A DNA stretch of 64,000 bases from Akanthomyces muscarius (taxonomy: Eukaryota; Ascomycota; Sordariomycetes; Hypocreales; Cordycipitaceae): assembly GCF_028009165.1 (NCBI RefSeq), contig NC_079246.1, forward strand, positions 62,001-126,000. The letters are read 5' to 3'. Below are positions 22,700 to 34,347 of this stretch, piece after piece. The stretch's first letter is position 1; each line of letters opens with the position of its first letter. A model generated the notes under the pieces. That model was not told the DNA's origin and did not search any database. It saw only the letters and a list, made by a program, of their open reading frames with translations. The translations under genes were made by a program, and so were the position numbers.

Positions 22700-24367
22700 T
22701 ACCCCTGCTAGGTACCTCTTTTTAACGCTAGGCTTTTTTAAGCTTTAGTCTCTCTATATATAAATTTATATGTGTGCCTCCTTTTTTCTCAGAATTCCTA
22801 TACTAAGTAGTAAAGTAGCTATTAGGAGCTATTATAGGCTTCCTACCACTAATATAATGCCTCGTACGCCTAGGAGGACCACTAAACACCTCATAGAGGT
22901 CGACCGACGCTATATACGTACCCTATACTCTGACGCAGCCCTCTAACTAGCTGAAATTAGGCGTATTACTGGCTTTTCTGCGGTATAAGTTAAGTATTTA
23001 ATATAGGCTAATAGTCTAACACTAAAGTATTAACCCGGACGGCCTCTTAAGATAATATAAAACTAAGTTAACTAGCTGGTTATATATATAATAAAGTTAA
23101 AAGTAACTTAGTGTATAACCTATTTAGAGCTCTCTCTATGGCTCTTTAACAGCTAATTTAGCTAGTATATTATTAGACGAATACTCTAGTGGCAGGGCTT
23201 CCGGCGCTATATAGCCCGCTAGAAGCCTCCTATCTTAGAGGCTAATAGGGTTAAGAGGCTTGCCTTTACTAAGGAATATCGCGGCTAGTTAATAGACTAA
23301 TAGAGCCAAATTCTATAGACTAATAAGATGTGGGTGGCTAGCGGCACCTATTAGTAGGTCTTAGTTACTTAAAGGGCTAGCTATAATAATAGCTTATTTA
23401 CTAAGTTATAGTAGGTCTGTTTCTTAGGGAGTAAGTTAGGCTGAAAGCTATAAGGTAGTATGATTTTAAGTAGTAGGTAATAAATAGTTATTAAGAATAG
23501 AACTCTTAATAGTAAAACTATTACTTAGATTAATTAATAGAGATCTAAACTACCTAACTATTAGAATACCTCCTCTTTAAGTATCTATCTATCTCTTTAT
23601 TATATTTCTTAGCTTACTATACTTACTAGTAATTATAGTATATACTATTTACTACGCTTACTAGTAGGCGAGGTGATTAGTTACGTAACTGTCTGTCCTA
23701 ATCGGGTAATCTATATACGCTTATAGGGCCGCTGTCTTAGGCCGCTCCTGTGCCCGCTTCTATTCTTTCTTTGTTCGTAATACTAGTAAGGAATACAATC
23801 TAACCTATATTATAGAGAGGTATTAAAGGAAGTGTGGATAGATGTTCTAGGGCAGCTTTGCTAGCTATGAGAAGGGCCTAGGCATCTTCTAGGAGAAGGA
23901 CTAGGGCAGCATTAATTCCCAATCATATTTAGACCACACAGTACCAGTCATTAATGGCTGGCTTTGGATATAATAGGGCTAGGGAAAGAAGCTAGTCCTA
24001 ATGTAAGATGGCGCCTCTACACACACATTAAAAGAGGTCATAAAGGACCTTTAAGAGCGTAGAATTAGCCTCTATTATAGCCACCCTTTAGCCCAGACCT
24101 TAACCTAATAGAGTCTTATTAGAATTAGATGAAGGAGTATATAGAGGATCGTTAGGGCTGGGATTCTAATCCTAACTATGACAGTCTTCATATATACGTT
24201 ATAGAGGCCTGGGAGGCTCTGCTAACTGACTTCTTGAAGGACTTATTAGCCTCAATGCCAGAGAGGATGGCAGCAGTTATCGAGGCTCAGGGGATGCACA
24301 CTAGGTTCTGATAGTCAATATACCTTCCTATTTAAGAATAGTGGCAAAATGGTACATCCAGGGGTGT
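22700..24367 (+). mobile_element. RIP-mutated Tc1/mariner element
   Basis: A 1.67-kb AT-rich DNA transposon relic. Its ends are imperfect terminal inverted repeats: the left TACCCCTGCTAGGTACC matches the reverse complement of the right ACACCCCTGGATGTACC. Both are flanked by TA (22698-22699 and 24368-24369), the Tc1/mariner target. The body is extremely rich in TA dinucleotides and in-frame TAA/TAG codons at positions expected for Gln or Trp. That is the mark of repeat-induced point mutation. It is flanked by genes of normal composition and interrupts a small minus-strand frame. Confidence 0.85.
22857..24311 (+). pseudogene. Tc1/mariner transposase relic
   Basis: Starting at ATG 22857, translation gives a basic N-terminus and a helix-turn-helix-like block (IRTLYSDAAL, stop, LAEIRRITGFSAV). 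The catalytic region is still readable: DGASTHTL at about 24007 and PPFSPDLNLIE at about 24081, both typical of DDE/D Tc1/mariner transposases. The end AAVIEAQGMHTRF and TGA at 24309-24311 are intact. Dozens of stops lie between. It is non-functional and would depend on another source of transposase. Confidence 0.85.
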
Positions 24368-24369
24368 TA

Positions 24370-25140
24370 AACTTACCCATCATACTTAGTAGTTCGGGGA
24401 TGCTCGAAGTGGGAGAGAATTAACTGACTGGGCCAAATTTGCAAATTTATGGGTAACTACGCCGCCTGGGCTCTGACTCACTGGTGGGCGCTGCTCAATC
24501 CCCATGCTCTCGCCACCCACGCACTTCCCGGAGCCTAGCCACGGTCTTTCGATCCAGGCCCTCCTTCCGCCGTCTTGTCTCGACCGTTCAGCTTGATATG
24601 TGGCGCCACGAATCGCAGGGCAGAGTTTGCCCTTCGCTGTATTGCTGGGTACTAAACGGAAGCATGCTATGGGGATTTGTCTAATATTTTCTATTTCCCT
24701 ATGCGTTCCACGAGCTAGACGAGCGGAGCCTTCCTGGAACCCAGTAGGATTCCATGCAGTTGTCGTAGGGCGCACTATGACCGACGCACCACTTTGTGCC
24801 TCCGCATGTAGACGTTGCGGATCAGCGAAGCCACCAAGATTGAGCGTGAGGGGCAGAGACTCAGCAGTTTCCTGCGGATTTACTTTGCGAGTACATCTCG
24901 CGGACTTGGCCTCCGCCAATAATAGCTGTGGGGTCAGCAATATGCCCTTCCGTTCTTAGTGTTACTGGTATCCATTTCCCCAAAATGGAAATGCGGCGCC
25001 AGCGGCGCTCATCGATGTAAGCCGCAAGGCTGTCGGCGTGATGATTTATAAGTCACAGGCAAGATATCGAGACCTCAAGGTATCCATTTTCCGCGACAGG
25101 AAATAGGAATCGGGTCAGCTTTTTCTAGACTTTGGATCTC
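24370..25140. other. intergenic region right of the transposon
   Basis: No gene is supported. A 184-codon minus-strand frame (24386-24940) lacks any recognised motif and has a shadow frame on the other strand. The final 130 bases form the SDR promoter. Confidence 0.45.
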
Positions 25141-25145
25141 GCAGT

Positions 25146-25153
25146 TATATAAA
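25146..25153 (+). promoter_or_regulatory. TATA box of the SDR gene
   Basis: TATATAAA lies about 120 nt upstream of the ATG at 25270, after which the leader is AT-rich. Confidence 0.55.
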
Positions 25154-25269
25154 GATATTCACTTCTCATTATTTTAAAGCTCATCATCACTAGCTCTCTT
25201 CACAGAGTTAAAAATTCACTCTTCCATTAATTATAGGCCACTTCAAATCTACGATTCTTTTTCTTCAAA

Positions 25270-26163
25270 ATGACCCTGGATACCCTCACTCTTCAAGGCA
25301 AAGTCGCCATCGTCACCGGTTCTGGTCGCGAGAATGGCATTGGCGCGGGCATCGCACTGGCCCTCGCTCGCAACGGCGCGAGCGTCGTTGTCAATCACGT
25401 CTCTGACTCCACTGCCAAGCGTGCCCAGATCGTTGCCACCAAGCTTCGCGAAGCAGGTGGCCAGGCCATTATCGTCCAAGCCGGGGTTGATACCCCCGAA
25501 GGCGCGAAAAAGGTCGTTCAAGCTACGCTTGATGGTTTCAAAACTGATCACATTGATATCCTCGGTACGTGAAGGAAACATGTTTTGTATTCGTAGTTTT
25601 TGACTGTGAAACAGTCAACAACGCTGGCTCCGGGGGTCTGGTCGATATTTTCGGCGATCTCGATCCTCAAGATCTCAACCAGGTCTACCAAACCAATGTC
25701 AACGGCCCTCTTTACATGATCAATGCTGTTGTGCCTCACATGCCGACCGGGGGTCGCATCGTCAATGTTTCGTCTACGCAGGCTCAGCGGGGCCACAACA
25801 TGCTTCTGTCTTACGCTGCATCCAAGGCTGCCCTTGACAACCTTACTTGGTCGCTTGCCGGTGTGGTATGTATACTTTGTGACACAAGTGGACCAGTTGA
25901 GAGGCTAATCAGGACCATGATTGTAGTTGGGAAGAAGTAAAGGCATCACCGTCAACTCAGTTCTCCCAGGGCCAGTTCTGACCGACATTGTCCCGCCGCA
26001 GTATGCGGAGCAATTTATGCAACCCGAAATTGACATTACGCGCGCAGCGGACCGGGCCGGAACGCTGGAGGATATTGGCGACGCGGTGCTGCTTCTTGTA
26101 AATGAGAAGGCGCGATGGATCACGGGTCAAAACATCGGCGTCAGTGGCGGCGTTACTCGATAG
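25270..26163 (+). CDS. short-chain dehydrogenase/reductase
   Basis: An NAD(P)-dependent oxidoreductase of the classical SDR family, about 260 residues, from three exons: 25270-25564, 25615-25865 and 25927-26163. The cofactor-binding glycine motif is KVAIVTGSGRENGIGAGIA, and NNAGSGG follows directly after intron 1. The catalytic Ser is in IVNVSSTQ and the Tyr-Lys pair in YAASKAA. The C-terminus GQNIGVSGGVTR is typical of the 3-oxoacyl-ACP-reductase-like and polyol/hydroxynaphthalene-reductase-like branch. It is probably cytosolic. It converges on a DUF3468-type regulator with only 90 bp between stops. The exact ketone or alcohol substrate cannot be told. Confidence 0.92.
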
Positions 26164-26253
26164 AGGAAGATGTAGGCGGCCTGGGCAAGCTCGATACCCC
26201 GACCCTGGGATGTAGCTTATTTCAGGCGTTCTAGTACGAAGTGGAAGTTTCTA

Positions 26254-27775
26254 TTATAAGGCCAGTCTTTCTTCCAAAGCTTGCTCCACCTTGCTCTTGA
26301 ACCGTGCAGTATCTTGAACGGCCAGCGTCTCCGACCAGGCTACTCGGCGAAGTAAATGAACCAAGTCGTCCCAGACGTATAAGCCACGTTGGTACATGCT
26401 GTTTGCAATCTGACCCGTGAGCCACGTTCTGTCCTCGTCATTTTCTATGAGCGCAGCAACAGCAAGAACCCACAGCTGCAGCTCTTCCATACCTTTCCAG
26501 GCGTACTCGCTTGTACTGCAAACTAGTTTTCGAATTTTGCCGTTGCGGTGGCGAGCGCAGTACGTGTCGTCTTGCGATGAAGTTGTCAGCACACACGCTA
26601 CGGCTGCCAGCGCCGCCTGCCGAACAGCCTCTCTCATCGAAGCCTGTTCCGAGGTCCAAAGTGGTGATGTATTTGTATTCGTGGCTTGGAGCTGCGGCAA
26701 GACTAGTAGGTCATGAGCAATAGTAAATAGCTCTCGTGAGAGATCTGCTGTAGCATGGATAGACTCTGCTGGCGGTGCCTGATCGACTCGTGCTGCCAAT
26801 CTTGATAAACATAGAAGAATGCCAGTAAGCTCGTGCCCTAGTGCGCTCACTAGTCTTCGAGGGATTTGAGACTGTTCTACCAGCCTGAACGAATTCAAAA
26901 TCTGTGTAGATGGCGTACGAGCCATCGCAGACATTGTAAACTGAGAGAACCTCGGGGGGGTGTTGAATACCAACGAGCCAGCAACATCAGTCCTGTAGGA
27001 AGAGTCAATTGAGAAGCCATTTGCAGTGTTTGGGCCATACTGACATGTAAAGTGCTTCACGTAAATGGCCAAAGGACGCAATCGCTCCAAAGCCGCCAGC
27101 CTCCGTTACAATCATCTGGACTCCTCCCATATGCAAGGCCCATCTCTCAGAGTTGCCGACTCTCATCTGCGTTGCCAGTGTCAATGAATGTATCTTTCCG
27201 AGCGAGGCACCATATCTGCAAACTTGACTTACATCGTAAAAAGCCAAACAAATTGCGATACCTGTTGCCTGATATCGATCTTCGCCATTACGCGTTTGAA
27301 TCATCATTGCTCTCACAGTTCGAAGCGAAGTCGTATACCGCTTCAAGGAATCAATTGCCAAGGCATCATTCGAAATGGGATCTGCATCACCTGTACCACA
27401 CGAAAAATCGGTAACGGTGTCGTCCAGCGCTAGCCGCAGAGCGCCGCAGTCGCTGAGACCGACGGCGCGGAAAACGCGCTGGAAATGTTGGCACACTTGC
27501 ACGCTCTCCAAGTACGTGGTTACCGTCATCAGGCGTTCCGATCGTGTGCACGTCTTTTGGTCAACTGCTTGTGTTGAAGTTGCCTGCCTACTCTGAGCCT
27601 TCGGCGCGGTGGCAGCGACATGGCGTCGTACCTTGCGCTGGATTTCTGGGCTTGTCAACTGGGCTGGGGATTCAATGTTGATGAAAGCCCAGTTGACAGG
27701 CTTTTCGGGTCTTTGGGCGGCCGGATGATTGGCAGTACTACAGCTTTTGTTAAGTTTCCACCGGAGTACCGTCAT
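26254..27775 (-). CDS. DUF3468-type fungal regulator-like protein without zinc cluster
   Basis: A 489-residue protein from two exons (27775-27045 and 26992-26254, minus strand). Near the N-terminus it has NWAFINIESPAQ followed by a basic segment (IQRKVRRHVAA), the usual opening of a large fungal group related to Zn2Cys6 factors but lacking the Cys6 cluster. The middle and C-terminal parts match the helical DUF3468 (Fungal_trans_2) pattern: LRTVRAMMIQT, MGGVQMIVTEAGGF, then after the intron TDVAGSLVFNTPPRF. With no DNA-binding domain it may act as a co-regulator or be a degenerate factor. It converges on the SDR and may be linked to it or to the ABC transporter downstream. A 12-bp inverted repeat lies in its early coding sequence. 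Confidence 0.85.
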
Positions 27776-29140
27776 TATAGGCAGTTGTGCATTGTTCTCT
27801 TTCTAGCAATTTTATTGACTGAGTTGGATGAATGGTATCTGATCCTCTTTATGAAGGAGACTTGCATTTCTAATCAAAATAGCTGGCCCACAAGGCTCTC
27901 AACAAGAGGGACAGGACTGCGCCTCCGTAAAAAGTCAAATGGAGTCGCTCGCTAGCTCGCAAGCACAAGTGACAGGCTAACTAACTAGTTAGCTTCGCTT
28001 CGCTGTCTGGCACTGGCAGTTGTTACAGCCAACTACCGTTGCTGACACTGTCACGAACCCAGGTAAAAGTTTTAAAAGCTGCCGTGCTTGAACCGCGGTC
28101 GATACAAAGGGTCGAGCCCGTAACGTTGTAGTCAGCCGGTTGTATCTGTCCGGCCAAACTGCTTCGCTAACGTACCACTAGTGCCAGCAGAGCCTTGTTA
28201 TTAGGTACGTCACTTGCCACCTAGCTAAAGCGTTATCCTAGGTCAGACAGATGATCACTTCTAGGGTTCAATTGGAGCTTGCTTTGACGTTGAAGGAAAA
28301 CGCCTAAGGCTAAGTTAACCCTAAGTTTTTATTCGCTGGCTACACACTTACCTCCTGAAGTTTTGACGACGCTGCTGGCAGCGACGACGACATCGCCCTC
28401 TGGAAAAACGGAGACCCGAGACGCCCAAACGATAAATGGCAGCCTGCCTGACCCCCGTGGCCGGCCGTTAAACTAGGCAACACCCCTAGCAGTGTATTTA
28501 GATGCAACACCGCGTCCCAGAGGAAGGGCCCACGGCCCATCAAGCCCGCACTACCAAGCGTGTTCCCCGCAAGTCAGGCCACTACGGCAGACCCCAGTGC
28601 AGCCCGACGGGGCTACAAAAAAGACGCCGGTGGCTAGGCTGCTGGCTGTTAGAAAAAGGACGAAATTAGAGAAGGATAAGAAGACTGAGAAAACTGTGAG
28701 AAGTAAGAGATATAACATGATAAGAGAGAAAAAGCAAAATAAAGAAGATTAGCGGAGGAGAAGATGGATAATGAAATATAGAAGGTATGATAACAAGTCA
28801 CAACTTTTACTTACGCGTCGTGTGTTTTTGGCACCTCCGTGCCCCGCACCTGCAAGGCCCCCAGCCGCACCGCCTCCAATCCACGAGAAGAGCCTGTCCG
28901 CGTCACTCATCCCCTGTTAAGTCACAGGTGTACTGTATCATGCCTGGATGGCTTGTCTTTTGCCGTCACAATGAGCAATCTTCCTGACGGAAAGTCCCTT
29001 TGTCGTACTGTTCAGTTTCTTCTTCTTTTTCATATTTTTTTAGCTTTAGCTCGCCTTTGCCTCGCACTTTATCGTTACATGCTCGCCACTAACCAGACTT
29101 TGAGCTACAAGCCAACACCTTCGACTGTGCCATTCAAACA
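27776..29140. other. intergenic region with purine-rich tract
   Basis: No gene is supported. Features seen are a near-palindrome GCTAACTA..TAGTTAGC at about 27976-27993 and a strongly purine-rich stretch at about 28650-28765. The sequence just before that stretch resembles one at 43700-43745. The last 200 bases are the probable promoter and leader of the ABC transporter. Confidence 0.45.
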
Positions 29141-32100
29141 ATGAAGGTCGATGCTCCTGGTTGCCCGGCTGGGGCCGACAATCGATTCGGCCCCCGCATA
29201 GACACTGCCTGCAGATCTTTCGACTTCACCCTGCTGTTTGAAGATGCTATCTACACTGCGCTCCCGGCGAGTCTGTTCCTTCTCCTCATACCGTTTCAGC
29301 TTTGGCGGCTGTCGAAAATCAACGGAAAAATCAAGTCCTATACCCTGACAATTTGGAAACTCGTAAGCCGCTCTTCAAGACATCCATCTGGCCAAGTGAT
29401 GCGACCCCGCACCCCGAAAACGACCGACTAACAAGGCGATGCCACAGTCACTTCTGATCATCCTGTTTTGTTCGCATTTGGCTTTCCTTGTACTGCTCTC
29501 GCAAACACCTGAACTCCTCACATCGCTGAGTCTCGCCTCCGGAGTGCTCGCGACGGCGGCGGTGGTTGCCGCTGGCGTGCTATCGTTCCTTGAGGACCAA
29601 CGCTCTATCCGCCCGTCAGACATTCTCGTTCTATATTTCTCTGCATGCACACTGCTCACGATCCCTCGGCTACGAACCCTATGGCTGATGCCGCACTACA
29701 ACGCTCTCAAGACAATCCTCACCATCGACTTGATCGCCACAACAGCGGTGGTAGTAGCAGAGTCGAGCCAAAAGATGAAATTCTTACGCCAACCCTACGA
29801 AGAGCTACCGACAGAGGAGACTATCAGTTTCTGGAGCCGAGGTCTTTTCGTATGGGTACTTCCCTTATTCAAATTAGGTTATTCCAAAGAACTCACCCTG
29901 CACGACATCCCCGCCATAGGCTCGGCGCTGAAAGGGGAGCCTTGCTGGACAGAGCTTGAATATTCATGGAAACGGGCAACTGGGCGCCACAGGCTGCTTC
30001 GAGCGACGTTTCGAGCAAACCTCGCAACGTTCATGTCTGGAGTAATCCCCCGTCTTGCTCTAACTTGCTTCTCTCTCGCTCAGCCATTTCTTATTTCCAC
30101 ATCGGTGTCAAATTTGCAGGCCCAGGAAACCGACAACCGCTCTCACTACGGCCGCGCCCTTGTTGGCGCCTTTCTCTTGACTTACACGGGCATGGCGGTA
30201 TGCGTTTAGAAATTTGCTGTCATACAACTCTATTTCTGCTAACCTTCGGGCAGGTATCGCGAGCGCTCTATCAGAGGCAGACGTATCGTATGACCGCCAA
30301 AATACGTGCGGGTCTCATTTCCAAAATTTATCAAGATACAACTACTCTTCGACACGCTGACGTTAAAGACTCAGCAGCTGTCACATTAATGGGTACTGAT
30401 GTCGAGAGAATACATGAGTCGTCGGCTCAGATTCACGAGATTTGGGCTTCGAGCATTGAAATCGTAATTGCGGTGTGGCTTTTGGTGCGTCAAGTCTCTT
30501 ACGCGGCGCTGCTGCCCTCGGTCATCTGTCTCAGTAAGTCTCACCCAAGCAACCCTGACTGCATACGGCGTTTGGGTTAGAGTTGAAATCCGGAGGCATA
30601 AACTGACTTGTCATAGTATCCATTGGCGGAGCGTCTCAAATCGGTAATCATTTTGGACCTGCTATGATTGCGTGGATTGAGCGTGTGCAGAAAAGGGTTG
30701 CCGTTACCGCAAGCTTTTTAAACGACATCAAAGCTGTGAAGATGCTTGGGCTATCTGATACCTTGTATGGAATTACCATCAAGTTGAGAGAAGATGAGCT
30801 TCATGCCTCTGGCAAGTTTCGTCGGTTGCTCGTTCTACAAATCCTCACTGGTGAGCATTACTATGAAGGCCTGTATCTTGGACGCTGCTCACGTTTCATT
30901 TTCAGGGAACATTCCCACTCTTCTAGCACCGTTTGCTACCTTTGTTATATATGCCATCATTGCAAAAGTAAGAAAGGACGAAACGCTGCTCGCAGCTCAA
31001 GCTTTTACGGCGCTCTCCCTCATCAATCTTATCACCCAGCCTCTTATCCTTCTTTGTGAGGCATGGCCTCGTATGATGCAAGCTGCTGCTTGTTTCCAAC
31101 GCATCGAAGACTATTGCGCAAAAGTCAAGCCACAGGCTGGCGGCTCTTGCTCTCGGGAAACCACAGATCATGGGGTAGAGATGGAAGTCAAGGATATGCG
31201 GACCAACTCTACTGACGCTCTTGTGTCGTTCCGAGGCGCTCATATCTCATGGGGAGGGCTTGAAGAGAACAATGTCTTGCATGACGTAAATCTTCAGATA
31301 CTTCCTGGATTTACTGCTGTCATTGGAGCTGTTGCAGCCGGTAAATCGACATTGCTGGCAAGTATAGTGGGGGAGACGATCATAAACAAAGGCTCCATCT
31401 CGCAACTCTCTTCAAAAGCTGCGTTGTGTTCACAGACTCCGTTCATATTCGATGACACAGTTCGACGCAACATTATTGGGGATCAAGACTTTGTTCAGGC
31501 ATGGTACGATTTCGCGGTCACCTGTTGTTGCCTAAAAAGGGACTTAGCAAAGCTGCCTCTGGGAGATGAATTTCGTTGCGGCAGTAAAGGTAGCGCTCTG
31601 AGCGGTGGCCAGCGTCAAAGAGTGGTTCGTTTACGGGTCCTGTCTGTGTGAGAGCATTGTTTCAGCTAACACTCGGTATAGACGCTTGCCCGCGCTGTCT
31701 ATTGCAAGCTTCCCGTCGTCGTTTTGGATGATGTCATGAGCGGTTTCGATCCGCAGACGTTTGGAAATATACTCGAAAGTCTTTTTAGCGAGACTGGTTA
31801 CTTCCGAAAGGCAGGGATATCTGTTATTCTTGCTACACATAACCGTACGCTGAACCGGCTTTATTCGCAAAGATCACCTTGCTGACACAACTGCAGAGCG
31901 TATTCTTCCCTACATGAACTCAGTCATCGTGCTCGATAACGGCCGTGTCACTGACGCTGACTCTTACGAGCACGTCAGGCTTTGCTCTGCAGTACTTGCG
32001 GATACAGTGACGGTCGATCAAGGCTGTGCGCCCATTGAGGAGGATGGGCGAGGGGCTAACGGGACCACTCCATCCATCAATGAGGACCAAGAGACAGCGC

Positions 32101-34253
32101 TGGAGCAAGATTCTTTGCGTAGAAGAACGGGGAGCTGGTCTGTGTATTCCTATTATTGCCGAAGTGCTGGTGTCGCATCTGTGATCCTTTGGGCCATATT
32201 TACATTTGTCGGGGCTGTTACGGGGAGTTATACAGGCAAGTTGCTGTCAAAATTATGCCTCGCATAATTATGGGCTAACTCGCTCAATAGCCATATGGAT
32301 CCAGCAGTGGACAGAAGCAAACGAAAAGCACCCAAATGAGAAAACAGGCCTATATCTCGGGATATATGGTATACTAGTAGTACTGTCTATCATCGGTACA
32401 GCGGGGGAATGCTGGTGAGTTGACAACAAATGAGCACCGGCCCAAGCCCGATGCTCCATGCGAACTGCTACCAACTCATTACATAAGGATTTTCTTCGTC
32501 AACATCATCAATGACACTGCACTAAAGCTTCACGATGATCTTTTGAAAGCTACGCTCCGGTGAATAATAACGCGGCTCGAGCTTGAAGTACCACTCTGCT
32601 GACCTTTGCGATCTATAGCGCCCCGTATTACTTTTTCCACTCAACAGATGCGGGTTCAATCACAAATAGGTTCGTTAGCTGCGATATCTTCTTCGTGCAT
32701 CCGACTACTAATACACTGTTACAGGTTTAGCCAGGATATGGACCTCATTGACATGACTCTCCCAGTTAACGCAATCACATTCACGACAGGTAATGTAGCA
32801 AGCTACGGATGGTATACAGAGCGGCTTTTCTAACCATTTTTTTCTTCTCACAGCCGCCGCTTCTTGTCTTGTGCAGCTGATCATCATTTGTATAGCCGGC
32901 AAATATCTTGCCATCACTATTCCCGCCCTTGTTTCCGTCTTGTTTGCTGTCCAACGATATTACCTACGCACCTCACGACAGCTTCGTGTGATGGATATCG
33001 AAGCAAAAGCACCTATTTACAAACTCTTTCTCGAAACTATTGAGGGGGGCGCTACTATTCGGGCGTTTGGCTGGGGCGTTGCGTTTCATAACAGACAATA
33101 CGTGGTGCTGAATGCATCGCAGAAACCACTTTACATGCTTGCCTCTATCCAGCAATGGCTCGCTCTAGTTCTTGATCTCATTGTTGGCGGTATGGCTATC
33201 GTGATTATAGCCTCAGCTACAGCTACTGCGACATCTATTACTGCAGGATCCCTTGGCGTAGCCCTAGTGCTGGTGTTGCAGTTCAGTTCTCTGTTGACGC
33301 AGTGCATCCAAAGCTGGACCAGGCTGGAGACATCAATTGGCGCCGTGGCTCGCGTCCAAGAGTTTATCAAAGGCACACCCTCTGAAGCATCTGGCAATTC
33401 ACCTCTGCCTAAAACTTTTACTGGGCGAGGAGCTATTCGCTGCGATAATCTATCATCAAGCTATGGGTAAGTGTATACACCGCATGAGACTTTGATCGAG
33501 GCTAATTGGAGAAGTCCTTGTTCTGATCCAGTCCTGAAAGGCATTGAGCTAAGCTTTGCGCCCGGCGAGAAAATTGCCTTATGTGGACCGTCAGGAAGCG
33601 GAAAGTCGTCATTGATCATGGCGATCCTCTTGATGATGGAAGTCAAAGAAGGCCGCATTACCATTGATGACATTGACACAAGCACACTAGCAGGGGACAG
33701 TTTACGCATGCAGCTCAATGTCGTGCCGCAAGAACCTTTCTTCTTGCCAGGAACTGTCAAGACAAATATTGACCCAAGAGGAAAGTCATCGAACGAATCC
33801 ATCGTGGCGGCACTTGGTCGAGTTGGGCTGTGGAATAAGCTTCATGGCAGCGGCGGTCTAGCTGCAGATTTGAATCCATCTGAGCTGTCCCATGGAGAAA
33901 GGCAAATGCTTTGTCTTGCTCGGGCCATGCTGTTTCCAGGCAAAATACTGATATTGGACGAGGCCATGAGCAGGTATGTCTGTCGAGGAAGCTTCTGCCC
34001 GCTGTGTACTGGACCGAGACTAACTTGTTGATCAAGCGTTGACAAAAAGACCGAAGCCGATATGCAAGGCATCATAAATTCCGAGTTTAAAGAACGGACC
34101 ATAATTTCTGTTTTACATCGATTTGACCACATTCATAGCTACGACAGGGTTCTAGTTCTTGGAAACGGCGAGCTCGTTGAATCGGGAACACCCGAATGTC
34201 TTCTAGCGTCCGACTCAGCTTTCCGGGCGCTCTACAATGCACAGAAAGGGTAG
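29141..34253 (+). CDS. ABCC-type (MRP-like) ABC transporter
   Basis: A full-length multidrug-resistance-protein type exporter. Fourteen exons join in frame to 1439 residues: 29141-29362, 29436-30197, 30254-30533, 30617-30850, 30906-31624, 31682-31844, 31897-32235, 32291-32414, 32488-32559, 32619-32669, 32725-32789, 32854-33466, 33515-33973 and 34037-34253. An ABCC-type N-terminal membrane part (CPAGADNRFGPRIDT, then helices) precedes two transmembrane domains and two ATPase domains. Domain 1 has Walker A GAVAAGKST (640-648), LSGGQ (731-735) and VVVLDD (751-756). Domain 2 has Walker A GPSGSGKS (1239-1246), LSHGE (1339-1343) and ILILDEA. As usual for ABCC, domain 1 has Asp where domain 2 has the catalytic Glu. 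Intron 7 (32236-32290) fits as GC..AG. The likely role is export of conjugates, toxins or metabolites at the plasma or vacuolar membrane. Confidence 0.93.
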
Positions 34254-34347
34254 CAGTTATGACTCTAGGTCTCTTTTGAGAATGGGTTTTTACGTTATTT
34301 TTTTAATAGACTCAATACTTAGCTATCAGGTCAGAGCCAAAGCCTAG

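Noticed and set aside
24386..24940. 184-codon minus-strand frame right of the transposon
   Set aside because: No recognisable motif, and a long shadow frame lies on the other strand. It does not connect in frame with the split small gene.
28050..28280. Possible tRNA or tRNA-derived element (GGGTTCAAT and GGTTCAAG on either strand)
   Set aside because: Box-B-like words occur, but no T-arm stem pairs around them and no acceptor stem or anticodon arm can be drawn.
29141..34253. ABC transporter as a pseudogene because its single frames are short
   Set aside because: Fourteen exons with good borders join without a frame break into 1439 residues with two intact ATPase domains.
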